From Pelagibius sp. CAU 1746 (lineage in GTDB: Bacteria > Pseudomonadota > Alphaproteobacteria > Kiloniellales > Kiloniellaceae): 64,000 nt of DNA. Shown in pieces: positions 51,897 to 64,000 of the stretch. The notes beneath the pieces are model-generated. The model was given only the letters and a program-made list of their open reading frames with translations. It did no database searches and was not told the DNA's origin. Position numbers and translations under genes: made by a program. How positions within the stretch are numbered: position 1 is the stretch's first letter; the number at the start of each line of letters is the position of its first letter. The stretch is taken from NCBI RefSeq assembly GCF_039839785.1, contig NZ_JBDOQT010000001.1, forward strand, positions 930,001-994,000, written 5' to 3'.

Positions 51897-52103
51897 TCAG
51901 CCGAGCTTGATCTCGCCGTCGATGTCGTGGCTGAGGTCCAGGCCCTCGATGGAGAGCACGGCCTTCACCTTCAGGGTCTCGGAACCTTTCAGCTTGCCGC
52001 CTTCCAGGGCCGCGCGCACGGCGTTCTCGATCTCGCGCTGGGAGGTCACGCCGACCTTCTTCAGGAACTTGCGCAGTTCCATGTTGAAGACTTCTTCGTC
52101 CAT
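51897..52103 (-). CDS. DUF6494 family protein
   Basis: A 68-residue protein matching DUF6494, a small family of alphaproteobacteria. It opens with MDEEVFNMELRKFLKKVGVT and has a predicted helix-strand layout with GSETLKVKAVLSIEGLDL. There is no signal peptide, membrane helix or cysteine. The function is unknown. It is convergent with the DUF2269 gene and divergent from the PhyH gene. Confidence 0.82.
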   Translation of the reverse strand: MDEEVFNMELRKFLKKVGVTSQREIENAVRAALEGGKLKGSETLKVKAVLSIEGLDLSHDIDGEIKLG

Positions 52104-52304
52104 TCTCCGCCTCTTTCATCCTGGGGTTTTGTTCACCTCTTTAGATAGCGGCCCCCATGCCGAATGGAAAGGTCTCGCATTCCCGAAACGCGGTTGCCAA
52201 GCGTGGGCGGCTGCGGAAAGCTAATCGGAGCCAGGGCCCGGAAGAGGCGACACGGCAGATCCCGGCGGATCAGACAGGCCGCCGGTCGATGGAGGAGCGC
52301 CGCC

Positions 52305-53114
52305 ATGAAACTCAGTCCCGCACAACTCGAGGAATTCGACCGCGAAGGCTATCTCTTCCTGCCCGGCGTCTTCTCGGAAGAGGAAACCGCCCTGCTGCGT
52401 CGGGAGGCGGCACGGGTCTACGGACTGGACCGCGAGGAGGTCTGGCGCGAAAGCTCCGGCGTGCCGCGCACCGCCTTCGCCGCGCAAAGCTACAGCGAGC
52501 CTTTCCGCTGCCTGGGGCTGCACCCGCGCCTGGTGGAGCCGGTGATGCAGATCCTCGACGGCCCGGTCTACCTGCACCAGTACAAGGTCAACGCCAAGGC
52601 GGCCTTCGACGGCGAGGTCTGGCAGTGGCATCAGGACTACGGCACCTGGGCGCGCGACGACGAGATGCCGGAGCCGCGGGCCATGAACATCTCGGTCTTC
52701 CTGGACGAGGTGACCGCCGCCAACGGGCCGCTGATCTTCATCCCGCGCAGCCACAAACAGGGCGTCCAGGCCGCCGGGCACGACCTGGAGACCACCTCCT
52801 ACCCGTTGTGGACGCTGGACCGCGAGACGGTGACGCGCCTGGCCGAGGCGGGGGGCGTCGTTGCGCCGACCGGCCCGGCCGGCTCGGTGCTGATGTTCCA
52901 CTGCAACCTGGTGCACGCCAGCCCGCCCAACATCAGCCCCTGGGGCCGCACCATCGTCTATCTGAGCCTCTGTCACGTGGACAACCACATCCGCCGTTTC
53001 CAACGCCCGGAGTGGGTGGCCCACCGTGACTTCACCCCCATCGAGCCCTTGGCCGACGACTGCCTCAGCGCGCTGGCCGCAGCTCAAGAGTCGCGCGGTA
53101 AGGAAGCCTCATGA
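52305..53114 (+). CDS. phytanoyl-CoA dioxygenase (PhyH) family protein
   Basis: A 269-residue Fe(II)/2-oxoglutarate oxygenase. The iron triad is visible as H-x-D in VWQWHQDYGTWARDDEMP and a distal histidine in CNLVHASPPNISPWGRT, with the following arginine binding 2-oxoglutarate. The EPRAMNISVFLDEVTAANGP loop distinguishes it from ectoine hydroxylase. The substrate is unknown. The ATG at 52305 follows GGAGGAGCG. The next gene, a SAF-domain oxidoreductase, overlaps by 4 bp, so the two probably act in one catabolic route. Confidence 0.87.
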   Translation: MKLSPAQLEEFDREGYLFLPGVFSEEETALLRREAARVYGLDREEVWRESSGVPRTAFAAQSYSEPFRCLGLHPRLVEPVMQILDGPVYLHQYKVNAKAAFDGEVWQWHQDYGTWARDDEMPEPRAMNISVFLDEVTAANGPLIFIPRSHKQGVQAAGHDLETTSYPLWTLDRETVTRLAEAGGVVAPTGPAGSVLMFHCNLVHASPPNISPWGRTIVYLSLCHVDNHIRRFQRPEWVAHRDFTPIEPLADDCLSALAAAQESRGKEAS

Positions 53115-54472
53115 ACCTGCACCACCTTCTCCAGGCGCGCGCCGCCGAGAACCGCCCGATCCGCGTCGCCCTCATCGGCGCCGGCAAGTTCGGCTCCATG
53201 TTCCTGGCTCAGGCGCGGCTCACCCCCGGGTTCCATGTCGCCATCGTCGCCGACCTGAACGTCGAAAAGGCGCGGCAATCGCTGCAGGCCACCGGCTGGC
53301 CGGCGGAACAGTATGGCGCCGGCGGCCTGGGCGACGCCCTGAAGGACGCCACCACCTGGGTGACCGACGACGCGGCGGCGGTTTTCGCGGCGCCGGAGAT
53401 CGAGGTCGTCATCGATGCCACCGGCCATCCGCCCGCCGGCATCCGCCACGCGCGCCTCGCCCGGAAGAGCGGCAAGCACATGGTCATGGTCAACGTGGAG
53501 GCCGACGCCCTGGCCGGACCGCTGCTGGCGGCCGAGGCGCGGGAGGCGGGCCTGGTCTACAGCCTCGCCTACGGCGACCAGCCGGCGCTGATCGCCGAGA
53601 TGGTGGACTGGGCGCGGACCTGCGGCTTTCAGGTCGTCGCCGCCGGCAAGGGCACCAAGTACCTGCCCAGCTACCACGATCTGACGCCCGACGACGTCTG
53701 GGATCACTACGGCATCACCGCCGAGGAGGCAGCCAAGGGCGGCATGAACGCGCAGATGTTCAACTCCTTCATGGACGGCACCAAGTCGGCCATCGAGATG
53801 GCCGCCGTGGCCAACGCCTGCGCCCTGGCGCCGGCGGCCGGCGGCCTGGAGTTCCCGCCGGTGTCCTGCGACGACCTGGCCGAGGTGCTGAAGCCGCTGA
53901 GCGAGGGCGGCGTGCTGGCCCACAAGGGGCAGGTCGAGGTGATCTCCAGCCTGGAGCGCGACGGCCGCGCCATCGAACGCGACCTGCGCTGGGGCGTCTA
54001 TGTGGTCTTCGAGGCGCCGACCGCCTATGCGCGGCGCTGTTTCCGGGAGTACGGCCTCGCGACCGACAGCAGCGGCCGCTATGCCGCGATGTACAAGCCC
54101 TATCACCTGATCGGGCTGGAACTCGGCATCTCGGTGGCGCAGGCCGCGCTGCACGGCCAGGCCACCGGCACGGCGCGCGACTGGCGCGGCGACGTGGTGG
54201 CCACGGCCAAGCGCGACCTCAAGGCCGGCGAGACGCTGGACGGCGAGGGCGGCTACACGGTCTGGGGCAAGCTCTGCCCGGCCGCGGAGTCCCTGGCCGC
54301 CGGCGGGCTGCCGCTGGGCCTCGCCCAGGGCGTGAAGCTGGCCCGCCCGGTGCCCCGCGGTCAGAGCCTCACCTGGAAGGACGTGATCGTCGATGCCGGC
54401 GACGCCACCGTCGCCTGCCGCCGCGAGATGGAGCGGCGCTTTGCCGCCTCGGTGGAAAACGCCGCCGAATGA
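53111..54472 (+). CDS. homoserine dehydrogenase-like oxidoreductase with C-terminal SAF domain
   Basis: A 453-residue protein. The N-terminal Rossmann domain has VALIGAGKFGSMFLAQARL and VVIDATGHPPAG; the middle resembles homoserine dehydrogenase-type catalytic folds; residues about 360-440 form an SAF domain (VVATAKRDLKAGETLDGEGG). Members are often annotated as Gfo/Idh or FlgA-like proteins and act on sugar acids or similar compounds. The substrate is unknown. The ATGA overlap with the PhyH gene suggests joint oxidation of one substrate. Confidence 0.82.
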   Translation: MNLHHLLQARAAENRPIRVALIGAGKFGSMFLAQARLTPGFHVAIVADLNVEKARQSLQATGWPAEQYGAGGLGDALKDATTWVTDDAAAVFAAPEIEVVIDATGHPPAGIRHARLARKSGKHMVMVNVEADALAGPLLAAEAREAGLVYSLAYGDQPALIAEMVDWARTCGFQVVAAGKGTKYLPSYHDLTPDDVWDHYGITAEEAAKGGMNAQMFNSFMDGTKSAIEMAAVANACALAPAAGGLEFPPVSCDDLAEVLKPLSEGGVLAHKGQVEVISSLERDGRAIERDLRWGVYVVFEAPTAYARRCFREYGLATDSSGRYAAMYKPYHLIGLELGISVAQAALHGQATGTARDWRGDVVATAKRDLKAGETLDGEGGYTVWGKLCPAAESLAAGGLPLGLAQGVKLARPVPRGQSLTWKDVIVDAGDATVACRREMERRFAASVENAAE

Positions 54473-54670
54473 GGCGGCCTTCCTCCGGCAACGGCGCGAA
54501 GTAGGTTTGTTTTCCTGAGAAGGAATTTTTTTTTGCCGTGTGGCAAAACCCACCGCGCCTTTTCCGCGACCAAGGGATAGTGACACCCGAAGCCCGGGCC
54601 ATCCGGGCGCTCCGCCGCCGGCTTTTGTCTCGAGATGCTGCGCCGGAGGTGAGGAAGAGGAGGCCAAGCC

Positions 54671-55039
54671 ATGTCCAAGACCCAGTCATCCCGCGACGTC
54701 CGCCGCCGTTTGGCGGCCGCTGCCGCTCCGGTTTCGGCGGTCTTTCTGGGTTTGGCCGCGATCCTGGCCCTCGTCGGCCAGCCGGCCCCGGCCGCTGCCG
54801 CCGAGCCCTCGACCTGCGGCGCGCGCGAGGCCGTGCTCGAGCGCCTGTCCAGCCGCTACGAGGAGCAGCCGGTCAGCCGGGGCGTCACCGCGACCGGCAG
54901 CCTGTTGGAAGTGCTGGCCAGTCCTTCGGGAAGCTGGACCATCATCGTGACCATCCCCAACGGCCCGACCTGCCTGGTGAGTTCCGGCGAAGGCTGGAGC
55001 ACGGTGCCGGTGCTGCTCGCCGAGGACCCGGTGGTCTGA
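54671..55039 (+). CDS. secreted protein of unknown function
   Basis: A 122-residue precursor with a long basic N-terminus (MSKTQSSRDVRRRL), a hydrophobic core and an Ala-rich cleavage region (PAAAAAEPSTCG). The mature domain of about 75 residues has two cysteines (STCGAREAVL and GPTCLVSS), SLLEVLASPSGSWTIIVTIPNG and a GWSTVPVL end. Similar short periplasmic proteins are known in Rhodospirillales but unassigned. The ATG at 54671 follows AAGAGGAGG. Confidence 0.68.
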   Translation: MSKTQSSRDVRRRLAAAAAPVSAVFLGLAAILALVGQPAPAAAAEPSTCGAREAVLERLSSRYEEQPVSRGVTATGSLLEVLASPSGSWTIIVTIPNGPTCLVSSGEGWSTVPVLLAEDPVV

Positions 55040-55062
55040 GCCGCCGCGGCGGCGCGGCGGAC

Positions 55063-55122
55063 CTCCAGGCCGTGAATCTCTAGGCCGGGAAGCTCTAGGC
55101 CGCGAACCTCTAGGCTGCGGTC
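55063..55122. repeat. 15-nt tandem repeat, four copies
   Basis: CTCTAGGCCGNGAAN occurs four times with drift: 55063, 55078, 55093 and 55108. The last unit includes the stop codon (CTA on the plus strand) of the minus-strand GST gene. In another minus-strand frame the units would encode repeating GLEVR-like pentapeptides, but that frame is not attached to a gene. Confidence 0.85.
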
Positions 55123-55811
55123 TCGAAGGCCGTGACCGAACGGGCCAGGCCGCCGTGGAGATCCAGCATGCAGCTCCGCCAGCCGCGCAGCGCCCCCTCG
55201 TCGGCGCCCAGGAGATCGACGTCGCAGACCGAGCGCGCGAGCTGGAATTCCCCAAAGACGAGATAGTCGGCATAGGCGGGACGTTCGCCGCAGAGGAAGG
55301 ACGTCTCGGCCAGCCTCTGGCGCAGCGGCTCCAGCACCGGGTGCAGGGCCTCCAGCAGTGCCGGACGGCGCACTGCGAGCTGCTCCATGGTCATCCCGAA
55401 CTGGGTCTCCCGGCTGCGGCGGTAGTAGGCGCGGTCTTCGGGCCGCACGCTCGCCAGCAGATAGGGGGAGAGGATCGGCGCCAGGGCGCGCTGCAGGCTG
55501 TGATCCACCCAGTGATTGACCAGGCGCGACAGGGCCCGGCCGCCGGGCCCGTCGAAGAGGCTGGGCGCCTCTGGATAGGCATCCTCCAGGTGGCAGGCGA
55601 TGGCCCAGCTGTCGTGGACCACCGCGTCGCCGTCGATCAGCACCGGCACTTCGGCCTGGCCGCTGAAGGCGACCTCCTCGCTTTCGGTGAACCCGATCGC
55701 GCGGAGCTCCGGCGTCAGGCCCTTGTGGGCCAAGGCCAGGCGCGCGCGCCAGCAGAAGGGGCTGGGCCGCCGGTCGTCGGCGCAAAGCCTTTCATAGAGA
55801 ACCAGGGACAT
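55110..55811 (-). CDS. glutathione S-transferase family protein
   Basis: A 233-residue GST. The thioredoxin-like N domain (about 2-80) has DDRRPSPFCWRARLALAHKGL, EVPVLIDGDAVVHDSWAIACHLE and the cis-proline VPVL; the helical C domain follows. The PSPFCWRARLALAHKG pattern recalls the LigE/etherase-like group, but substrate assignment is unsafe. It is convergent with the secreted-protein gene and divergent from the EamA gene, with a 15-nt repeat at its stop. Confidence 0.87.
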   Translation of the reverse strand: MSLVLYERLCADDRRPSPFCWRARLALAHKGLTPELRAIGFTESEEVAFSGQAEVPVLIDGDAVVHDSWAIACHLEDAYPEAPSLFDGPGGRALSRLVNHWVDHSLQRALAPILSPYLLASVRPEDRAYYRRSRETQFGMTMEQLAVRRPALLEALHPVLEPLRQRLAETSFLCGERPAYADYLVFGEFQLARSVCDVDLLGADEGALRGWRSCMLDLHGGLARSVTAFETAA

Positions 55812-55993
55812 GGTGCCGTCTTGCCGGTGACAGGAGGCGCAATGGTGGCGGGCGCATTGTCGGCGGACAATGCTTTTGTTGTCGGTCTTTCCGGGGCCGG
55901 GCTATGCTGCCGCCACCCGCCGCGGCCTTTTCTCTCCGCTGCGGGCTCCAAACCTGTCACGACCAGCCAAGCCCGCGGAAAAGCGCCCCGCCC

Positions 55994-56908
55994 ATGCGCA
56001 ACTCGCCTTTCTTCGACCTGGGACTCTACGGCGCCACGGTGCTGATCTGGGGCACGACCTGGATCGTCATGAAGTACCAGGTCGGGCCGGTGGCGCCGGA
56101 GGTCTCCGTCGCCTACCGCTTCACGCTGGCCGCCGCCGTCGTGTTCCTCTGGGCGCGCGCCGCGCGCCAGCGGCTCGGCTTCGGCCTGCGCGTCCATCTG
56201 CTGATGGCGGCCATGGGGATCTGCATGTTCTCCTTCAATTTCTATTTCTTCTACCGGGCGGCCGCCTTCGTGACCTCCGGCCTGCTGGCGGTGGTCTTCT
56301 CGATGACGGTGGTGATGAACATCATCAACGGGCGCATCCTCCTGGGCCGCCGCGCGGCGCCGCGCACCCTAGCCGCCGCGAGCCTGGGGGTCGCGGGCAT
56401 CGTCGTGCTGTTCTGGCCGGAGGTCAGCCGCTTCGACCTCGCCGACGACGGCAGCCTGGGGCTGCTGCTGGCGCTGGCCGGTACGCTGTGCTTCTCGCTC
56501 GGCAACATCGCCTCGGCGCGGGCCCAGATGCTCGGCCTGCCGGTGCTGTCCTGCAACGCCTGGGGCATGGCCTACGGCGCCGCCGGCATGTACCTGCTGG
56601 CGCTGCTCGGCGGCGCTCCCTTCATTCTCGACACCGCGCCGGCCTACCTGGGCGGCCTGCTCTATCTGGCGCTCTGCGGCTCGGTGCTCGCCTTCGGCGC
56701 CTACCTCACGCTGCTGGGGCGCATCGGCGCCGACCGCGCGGCCTACGCCACGGTGCTCTTCCCCCTGGTCGCCCTGGCCATCTCGACGGTGGTGGAAGAC
56801 TATGTCTGGACGCCCACGGCGCTGGCCGGGGTCGCCCTGGTGATGATGGGCAATCTGCTGGTGCTGTTGAGAGCGCGCGGGGCGCGGCCGCAAGCCGCCG
56901 CGGAATAG
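55994..56908 (+). CDS. EamA/DMT family transporter
   Basis: A 304-residue inner-membrane transporter with ten helices in two EamA repeats (about 10-140 and 155-295). Family strings: ATVLIWGTTWIVMKYQVG, VSVAYRFTLAAAVVF and the second-repeat SVLAFGAYLTLLGRIGADRAAYATVLFPL. It probably exports a metabolite; the substrate is unknown. The start at 55994 (MRNSPFFDLGLYG) is chosen by family fit. The next gene, an SDR, starts 17 bp later. Confidence 0.88.
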   Translation: MRNSPFFDLGLYGATVLIWGTTWIVMKYQVGPVAPEVSVAYRFTLAAAVVFLWARAARQRLGFGLRVHLLMAAMGICMFSFNFYFFYRAAAFVTSGLLAVVFSMTVVMNIINGRILLGRRAAPRTLAAASLGVAGIVVLFWPEVSRFDLADDGSLGLLLALAGTLCFSLGNIASARAQMLGLPVLSCNAWGMAYGAAGMYLLALLGGAPFILDTAPAYLGGLLYLALCGSVLAFGAYLTLLGRIGADRAAYATVLFPLVALAISTVVEDYVWTPTALAGVALVMMGNLLVLLRARGARPQAAAE

Positions 56909-56925
56909 CGAGGGGAGGCGCTGCG

Positions 56926-57672
56926 ATGGCGGAAACGCTCTTGGTGACCGGCGGCGGCCGGGGCATCGGCGCCGCCGTGGCGCGGCTGGGGGCGGCCGCC
57001 GGCTACGCGGTCTGCGTCAACTACCGCAGCGACGCCGCGGCCGCCGAGGCGGTGGTCGAGGAGATCGAAAGTGCCGGCGGCCGGGCCGTGGCGCTGCAGG
57101 CCGACGTCGCGCGCCAGGAGGAAGTGGAAAGGCTGTTCGCCGCTGTCGACGCGGCGCTGCCGCCGCTGGGGGCTCTGGTCAACAACGCCGGCATCACCGG
57201 GCGCGCCGGCAAGCTGGAAGAGGCGTCCGCGCAGACCCTGCGCGACGTCATCGAACTGAACGTGCTGGGTGTCATGTGGTGCTGCCAGGCGGCGGTTCGG
57301 CGCATGGCCCGGCGCCACGGCGGCCGGGGCGGGGCCATCGTCAACATCTCCTCCGGCGCCGCGACCCTGGGCAGCGCCGACACCTTCGTCTGGTATGCCG
57401 CCTCCAAGGCCGCGGTGGACACCCTGACCCTGGGCCTGGCGCAGGAGAACGCGCGCGACGGCCTGCGCGTCAATGCCGTGGCTCCCGGCCTCATCCGCAC
57501 CGAGCTGCACGCCGATTCCGGCCTGCCCGACCGCCTGGAGACCCTGCCGCCGCAGACACCCATGGGCCGCCCGGGCGAGCCCGAGGAGATCGCCGAGGCG
57601 GTGCTCTGGCTGCTGAGCGGGAAGGCCTCCTTCACCAACGGCGCCGTGCTGCGCGTGACGGGCGGGCGTTAG
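56926..57672 (+). CDS. short-chain dehydrogenase/reductase
   Basis: A 248-residue classical SDR. Cofactor motif TGGGRGIGAAVARLG, the NNAGI structural motif, catalytic serine in NISSGAATLGS and Y-x3-K in WYAASKAAVDTL are all intact, followed by the RVNAVAPGLIRTELH region. The NYRSDAAAA sequence after the second strand suggests preference for NADP(H). Substrate unknown; it resembles glucose-1-dehydrogenase-like or 3-oxoacyl reductase-like members. Probably co-transcribed with the EamA gene. Confidence 0.9.
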   Translation: MAETLLVTGGGRGIGAAVARLGAAAGYAVCVNYRSDAAAAEAVVEEIESAGGRAVALQADVARQEEVERLFAAVDAALPPLGALVNNAGITGRAGKLEEASAQTLRDVIELNVLGVMWCCQAAVRRMARRHGGRGGAIVNISSGAATLGSADTFVWYAASKAAVDTLTLGLAQENARDGLRVNAVAPGLIRTELHADSGLPDRLETLPPQTPMGRPGEPEEIAEAVLWLLSGKASFTNGAVLRVTGGR

Positions 57673-57757
57673 GGGACTGCGTCGGTCCCCGGCGCCGGGG
57701 CTGGCCTTGGGGGCTGGCTCTTCCCCTGCGGGCGGCTTTGGCTTAAACAACGGCGCC

Positions 57758-58909
57758 ATGGGGCAGGGTGCAAGACCGGAATCGGACACGCCTGACGGAC
57801 CGCTGGCGGCCTACCGCGCGCGGCGCCGCGAGGGCGATCTGCGCCACGACCCCGGCCAGGAACTGGCGGCGGAGAAGCTGCAGTCCCTGCACAACGCCCT
57901 GCGCGGCTACCGGCCGGCCGGCGGCGGTGGCGGCTGGAAGGCGCGTCTGGGCCTGGCGCGGCGCCGCGAGGAGCCGCCCCAGGGCCTCTACATCTTCGGC
58001 AGCGTCGGCACCGGCAAGTCCATGCTGATGGACATCTTCTTCGACACGGCGCCCTTGGAGAAGAAGCGCCGGGTGCACTTCCACGCCTTCATGCAGGAGG
58101 TCCAGGACCGCCTGCACGCCTGGCGCCAGGACCCGGCCAACAAGGACAAGGGCGACCCGCTGCCGGTGATCGCCGGGGCCTTGGCCGAGGAGGCCTGGCT
58201 GCTCTGCTTCGACGAGTTCCACGTCGTCAACATCGCCGACGCCATGATCCTGGGACGTCTCTTCGAGACTCTCTTCGACAAGGGCGTGGTGGTCGTCGCC
58301 ACCTCCAACTGGCCCCCGGGCCGTCTCTACGAGGGCGGCCTGCAGCGCGATCGCTTCGAGCCCTTCATCGCGCTGGTGAAGCGGCGCCTGGACGTTCTCG
58401 AACTCGACAGCGGCGTCGATTACCGCCTCAAGCGCCTGAAGGACATCACCGCCTACCACGCGCCCCTGGGGCCGCGCGCCGAGGCGGCCCTGGACAAGGC
58501 CTTCGCCGAGCTGACGGAAGGCGCGGCGGCGGCACCGGACCAGGTCATCTACAAGGGCCGCGAGATCCCGGTGCCGCTGGCCGCGCGCGGCGTGGCGCGT
58601 TTTTCCTTCGCCGGGCTGTGCGAACGGCCCCTGGGGCCGGGCGACTACCTGGCCATCGCCGGGCTGTTCCACACGGTGGTGCTGTCGGGCGTGCCGCAGC
58701 TCTCGGCGGCGAAGCGCAACGAGGCGCGGCGCTTCATGACCCTGATCGACGCCCTCTACGAGCACCGGGTGAAGCTGGTGGTCTCCGCCGAGGCGCCGCC
58801 GGAGCGCCTCTATTCCTCCGGCGACGGGGCGGTGGAATTCCAGCGCACGGTCAGCCGCCTGCAGGAAATGCGCTCGGCCGACTATATCGCCAAGGCGCAT
58901 ATGACCTGA
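57758..58909 (+). CDS. zapE: cell division protein ZapE (AFG1-like ATPase)
   Basis: A 383-residue AFG1-family ATPase. Walker A is FGSVGTGKSMLMD, Walker B LLCFDEFHVVNIADAMIL, sensor region VVVATSNWPPGRLY, and the C-terminal ERLYSSGDGAVEFQRTVSRLQEMRSADY is characteristic. In E. coli ZapE destabilises the Z ring at constriction; in mitochondria AFG1 aids turnover of respiratory-chain proteins. The start at the ATG 57758 is preferred to an upstream TTG at 57707. mdh follows 206 bp downstream, a frequent alphaproteobacterial order. Confidence 0.92.
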   Translation: MGQGARPESDTPDGPLAAYRARRREGDLRHDPGQELAAEKLQSLHNALRGYRPAGGGGGWKARLGLARRREEPPQGLYIFGSVGTGKSMLMDIFFDTAPLEKKRRVHFHAFMQEVQDRLHAWRQDPANKDKGDPLPVIAGALAEEAWLLCFDEFHVVNIADAMILGRLFETLFDKGVVVVATSNWPPGRLYEGGLQRDRFEPFIALVKRRLDVLELDSGVDYRLKRLKDITAYHAPLGPRAEAALDKAFAELTEGAAAAPDQVIYKGREIPVPLAARGVARFSFAGLCERPLGPGDYLAIAGLFHTVVLSGVPQLSAAKRNEARRFMTLIDALYEHRVKLVVSAEAPPERLYSSGDGAVEFQRTVSRLQEMRSADYIAKAHMT

Positions 58910-58992
58910 GGAAGGCCGATTTGCCGCCCTGGGGTTTCGCATCTGCAAATTCCTGGCCCTGTCGCCTTGCGACGGCTGCTGAATCGCGCTAG

Positions 58993-60138
<1,146 letters not shown>

Positions 60139-60452
60139 TTGGGAAACAAGAGGTCTGTCGCAACTGGATTGAAATAAAGCCCGGAACTGGGCCGAATTTC
60201 GGACCGAAAAACGGCACTTTTCAAGGCTTTCGCCTGGTTGCGCTGGGGGTGCGTGGTGGTAAGGTAACGCGGGTCCCGGACACTGCTCGAACACAGCGAT
60301 CCCGGCGCTTGCGCCGGCCTGAATGAGGATCCGGCGAAAGCGCCGGAGGATTGCGGGGGACGGCGCGGGTTTCACGCGATTACATGAACAACACTTGGGA
60401 ATGCCCTGTCCGGTATGCCTGATCTTCACCAACCAAACTGAAGCGACGGTCA
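60139..60452 (+). promoter_or_regulatory. 314-bp structured spacer before sucC
   Basis: No gene is seen. Two strong hairpins lie side by side: CCGGCGC-TT-GCGCCGG (60302-60317) and CCGGCG-AAAG-CGCCGG (60331-60346, extended by one T-A pair). The 3' arm of one can pair with the 5' arm of the other, so alternative folds are possible. No T-tract follows either. An mdh transcript end or a regulated leader of sucCD are both possible. Confidence 0.5.
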
Positions 60453-61648
<1,196 letters not shown>

Positions 61649-61649
<1 letters not shown>

Positions 61650-62521
61650 TGTCCGTGATGGTCGACAAGAACACCAAGGTCATCTGCCAGGGCTTCACCG
61701 GCGCCCAGGGCACCTTCCACTCCGAGCAGGCCATCGCCTACGGCACCAAGATGGTCGGCGGCGTGACCCCGGGCAAGGGCGGCTCCACCCATCTGGACCT
61801 TCCGGTCTACGACACGGTCGCCGAGGCGGTTGAAAAGACCGCCGCGAATGCCAGCGTCATCTATGTGCCGCCGCCCTTCGCGGGTGACGCCATCCTGGAG
61901 GCTATCGACGCGGAGGTCGAGCTCATCGTCTGCATCACCGAGGGCATTCCCGTGCTCGACATGGTGAAGGTGAAGCGCGCCCTCGCCGGGTCCTCCTCGC
62001 GGCTCATCGGCCCGAACTGCCCGGGCATCATCACCCCGGACGAGTGCAAGATCGGCATCATGCCGGGCCATATCCACTCGGCCGGCAAGATCGGGGTGGT
62101 ATCGCGCTCAGGAACGCTTACCTATGAAGCCGTGGCCCAGACCACGGCCGCCGGCCTGGGGCAGACCACCTGCGTGGGCATCGGCGGCGACCCGGTGAAC
62201 GGCACCAATTTCATCGATTGCCTGGAGGCCTTCCTTGCCGATCCCAAGACCGAAGGTATCATCATGATCGGTGAAATCGGCGGAACGGCAGAGGAAGAGG
62301 CCGCGGAATTCTACCGGGCGTCAAAGGTTAAGAAACCTATCTGTGGTTTCATCGCCGGCGTTACGGCGCCTCCGGGCCGCCGGATGGGCCATGCCGGGGC
62401 GATCATCGCCGGCGGCAAGGGCGGCGCCGGCGACAAGATCGAAGCGCTTAAGTCGGCCGGTTTCCTGGTGGCGGATTCACCGGCCAGTCTTGGTTCGACC
62501 ATGCTGCAGGCTATGGGCTAG
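61649..62521 (+). CDS. sucD: succinyl-CoA synthetase alpha subunit
   Basis: A 290-residue subunit with CoA-binding [37 protein letters not shown] and the phosphohistidine loop [37 protein letters not shown] is typical. Length is normal. Translationally coupled to sucC, and followed by sucA with 61 bp between. Confidence 0.97.
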
Positions 62522-62582
62522 CAGCACCACACGCGGAAGGCGGCCTGGGGTTGGGTTCGCCCGGCCCAGGCCGGGAAAGGCT

Positions 62583-64000
<1,418 letters not shown>

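Overview
The window is GC-rich chromosomal DNA from an alphaproteobacterium, most likely of the Rhodospirillales/Kiloniellales type. This is inferred from the gene blocks ffh-rpsP-rimM-trmD-rplS, sdhCDAB and mdh-sucC-sucD-sucA, from the DUF2336, DUF6494 and Rap1a/Tai-like proteins, and from ethylmalonyl-CoA pathway enzymes. No plasmid or phage backbone is visible. Most of the window is core metabolism and translation/secretion machinery. The main exceptions are one low-GC insertion and one long, highly structured non-coding region.

Layout. 1-3157 (minus): a truncated LysE exporter, a JmjC/cupin oxygenase and an AzlCD branched-chain amino-acid exporter. 3547-10706: a signalling cluster with a PAS histidine kinase, an Rcp1-like receiver, a REC-PAS-PAS-kinase-REC hybrid and a single receiver, then on the minus strand another PAS kinase and a DUF2336 protein. 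11233-16165: a small Ala/Gly/Pro-rich protein, a Nudix hydrolase, a Rap1a/Tai-like secreted protein, a NaChBac-type sodium channel, a LysR regulator, DoxX and glutathionyl-hydroquinone reductase. 16348-19420 (minus): dapF-mtaB-ftsY, joined by GTGA overlaps. 19594-25393: a lipoprotein, a cold-shock protein, then ffh-rpsP-rimM-trmD-rplS. 25660-36733: leuC, a sterol-desaturase-like membrane protein, the low-GC HD/GlxA island (about 27976-30153) flanked by a 16-bp direct repeat, an L,D-transpeptidase with an M15-type endopeptidase, leuD-leuB, and asd. 36800-41299: small accessory genes, pdxY and a malyl-CoA lyase/thioesterase. 41301-47365: mesaconyl-CoA hydratase, 1.5 kb without a protein gene, then sdhCDAB. 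47419-58909: membrane proteins, PaiB, a GDPD, an SDR-DoxX fusion, a PhyH oxygenase with a SAF oxidoreductase, a GST, an EamA transporter, an SDR and ZapE. 59116-64000: mdh, sucC, sucD and the first part of sucA.

How the genes fit together. The TCA cycle dominates the right half (sdh, mdh, sucCD, sucA). The mesaconyl-CoA hydratase and malyl-CoA lyase/thioesterase pair suggests C2 assimilation through the ethylmalonyl-CoA pathway, which feeds the same cycle. FtsY and Ffh, the two protein partners of the SRP system, lie 5 kb apart. The leucine genes are split, with leuC 6 kb from leuDB.

The most unusual element is 42540-43530. No reading frame there looks coding. Read on the minus strand, it contains at least seven hairpins capped by UUCG, two by GCAA and one by CUUG, several of which pair only on that strand. 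I propose a roughly 1-kb structured RNA transcribed away from sdhC. This is an inference from manual reading and needs covariation and expression tests.
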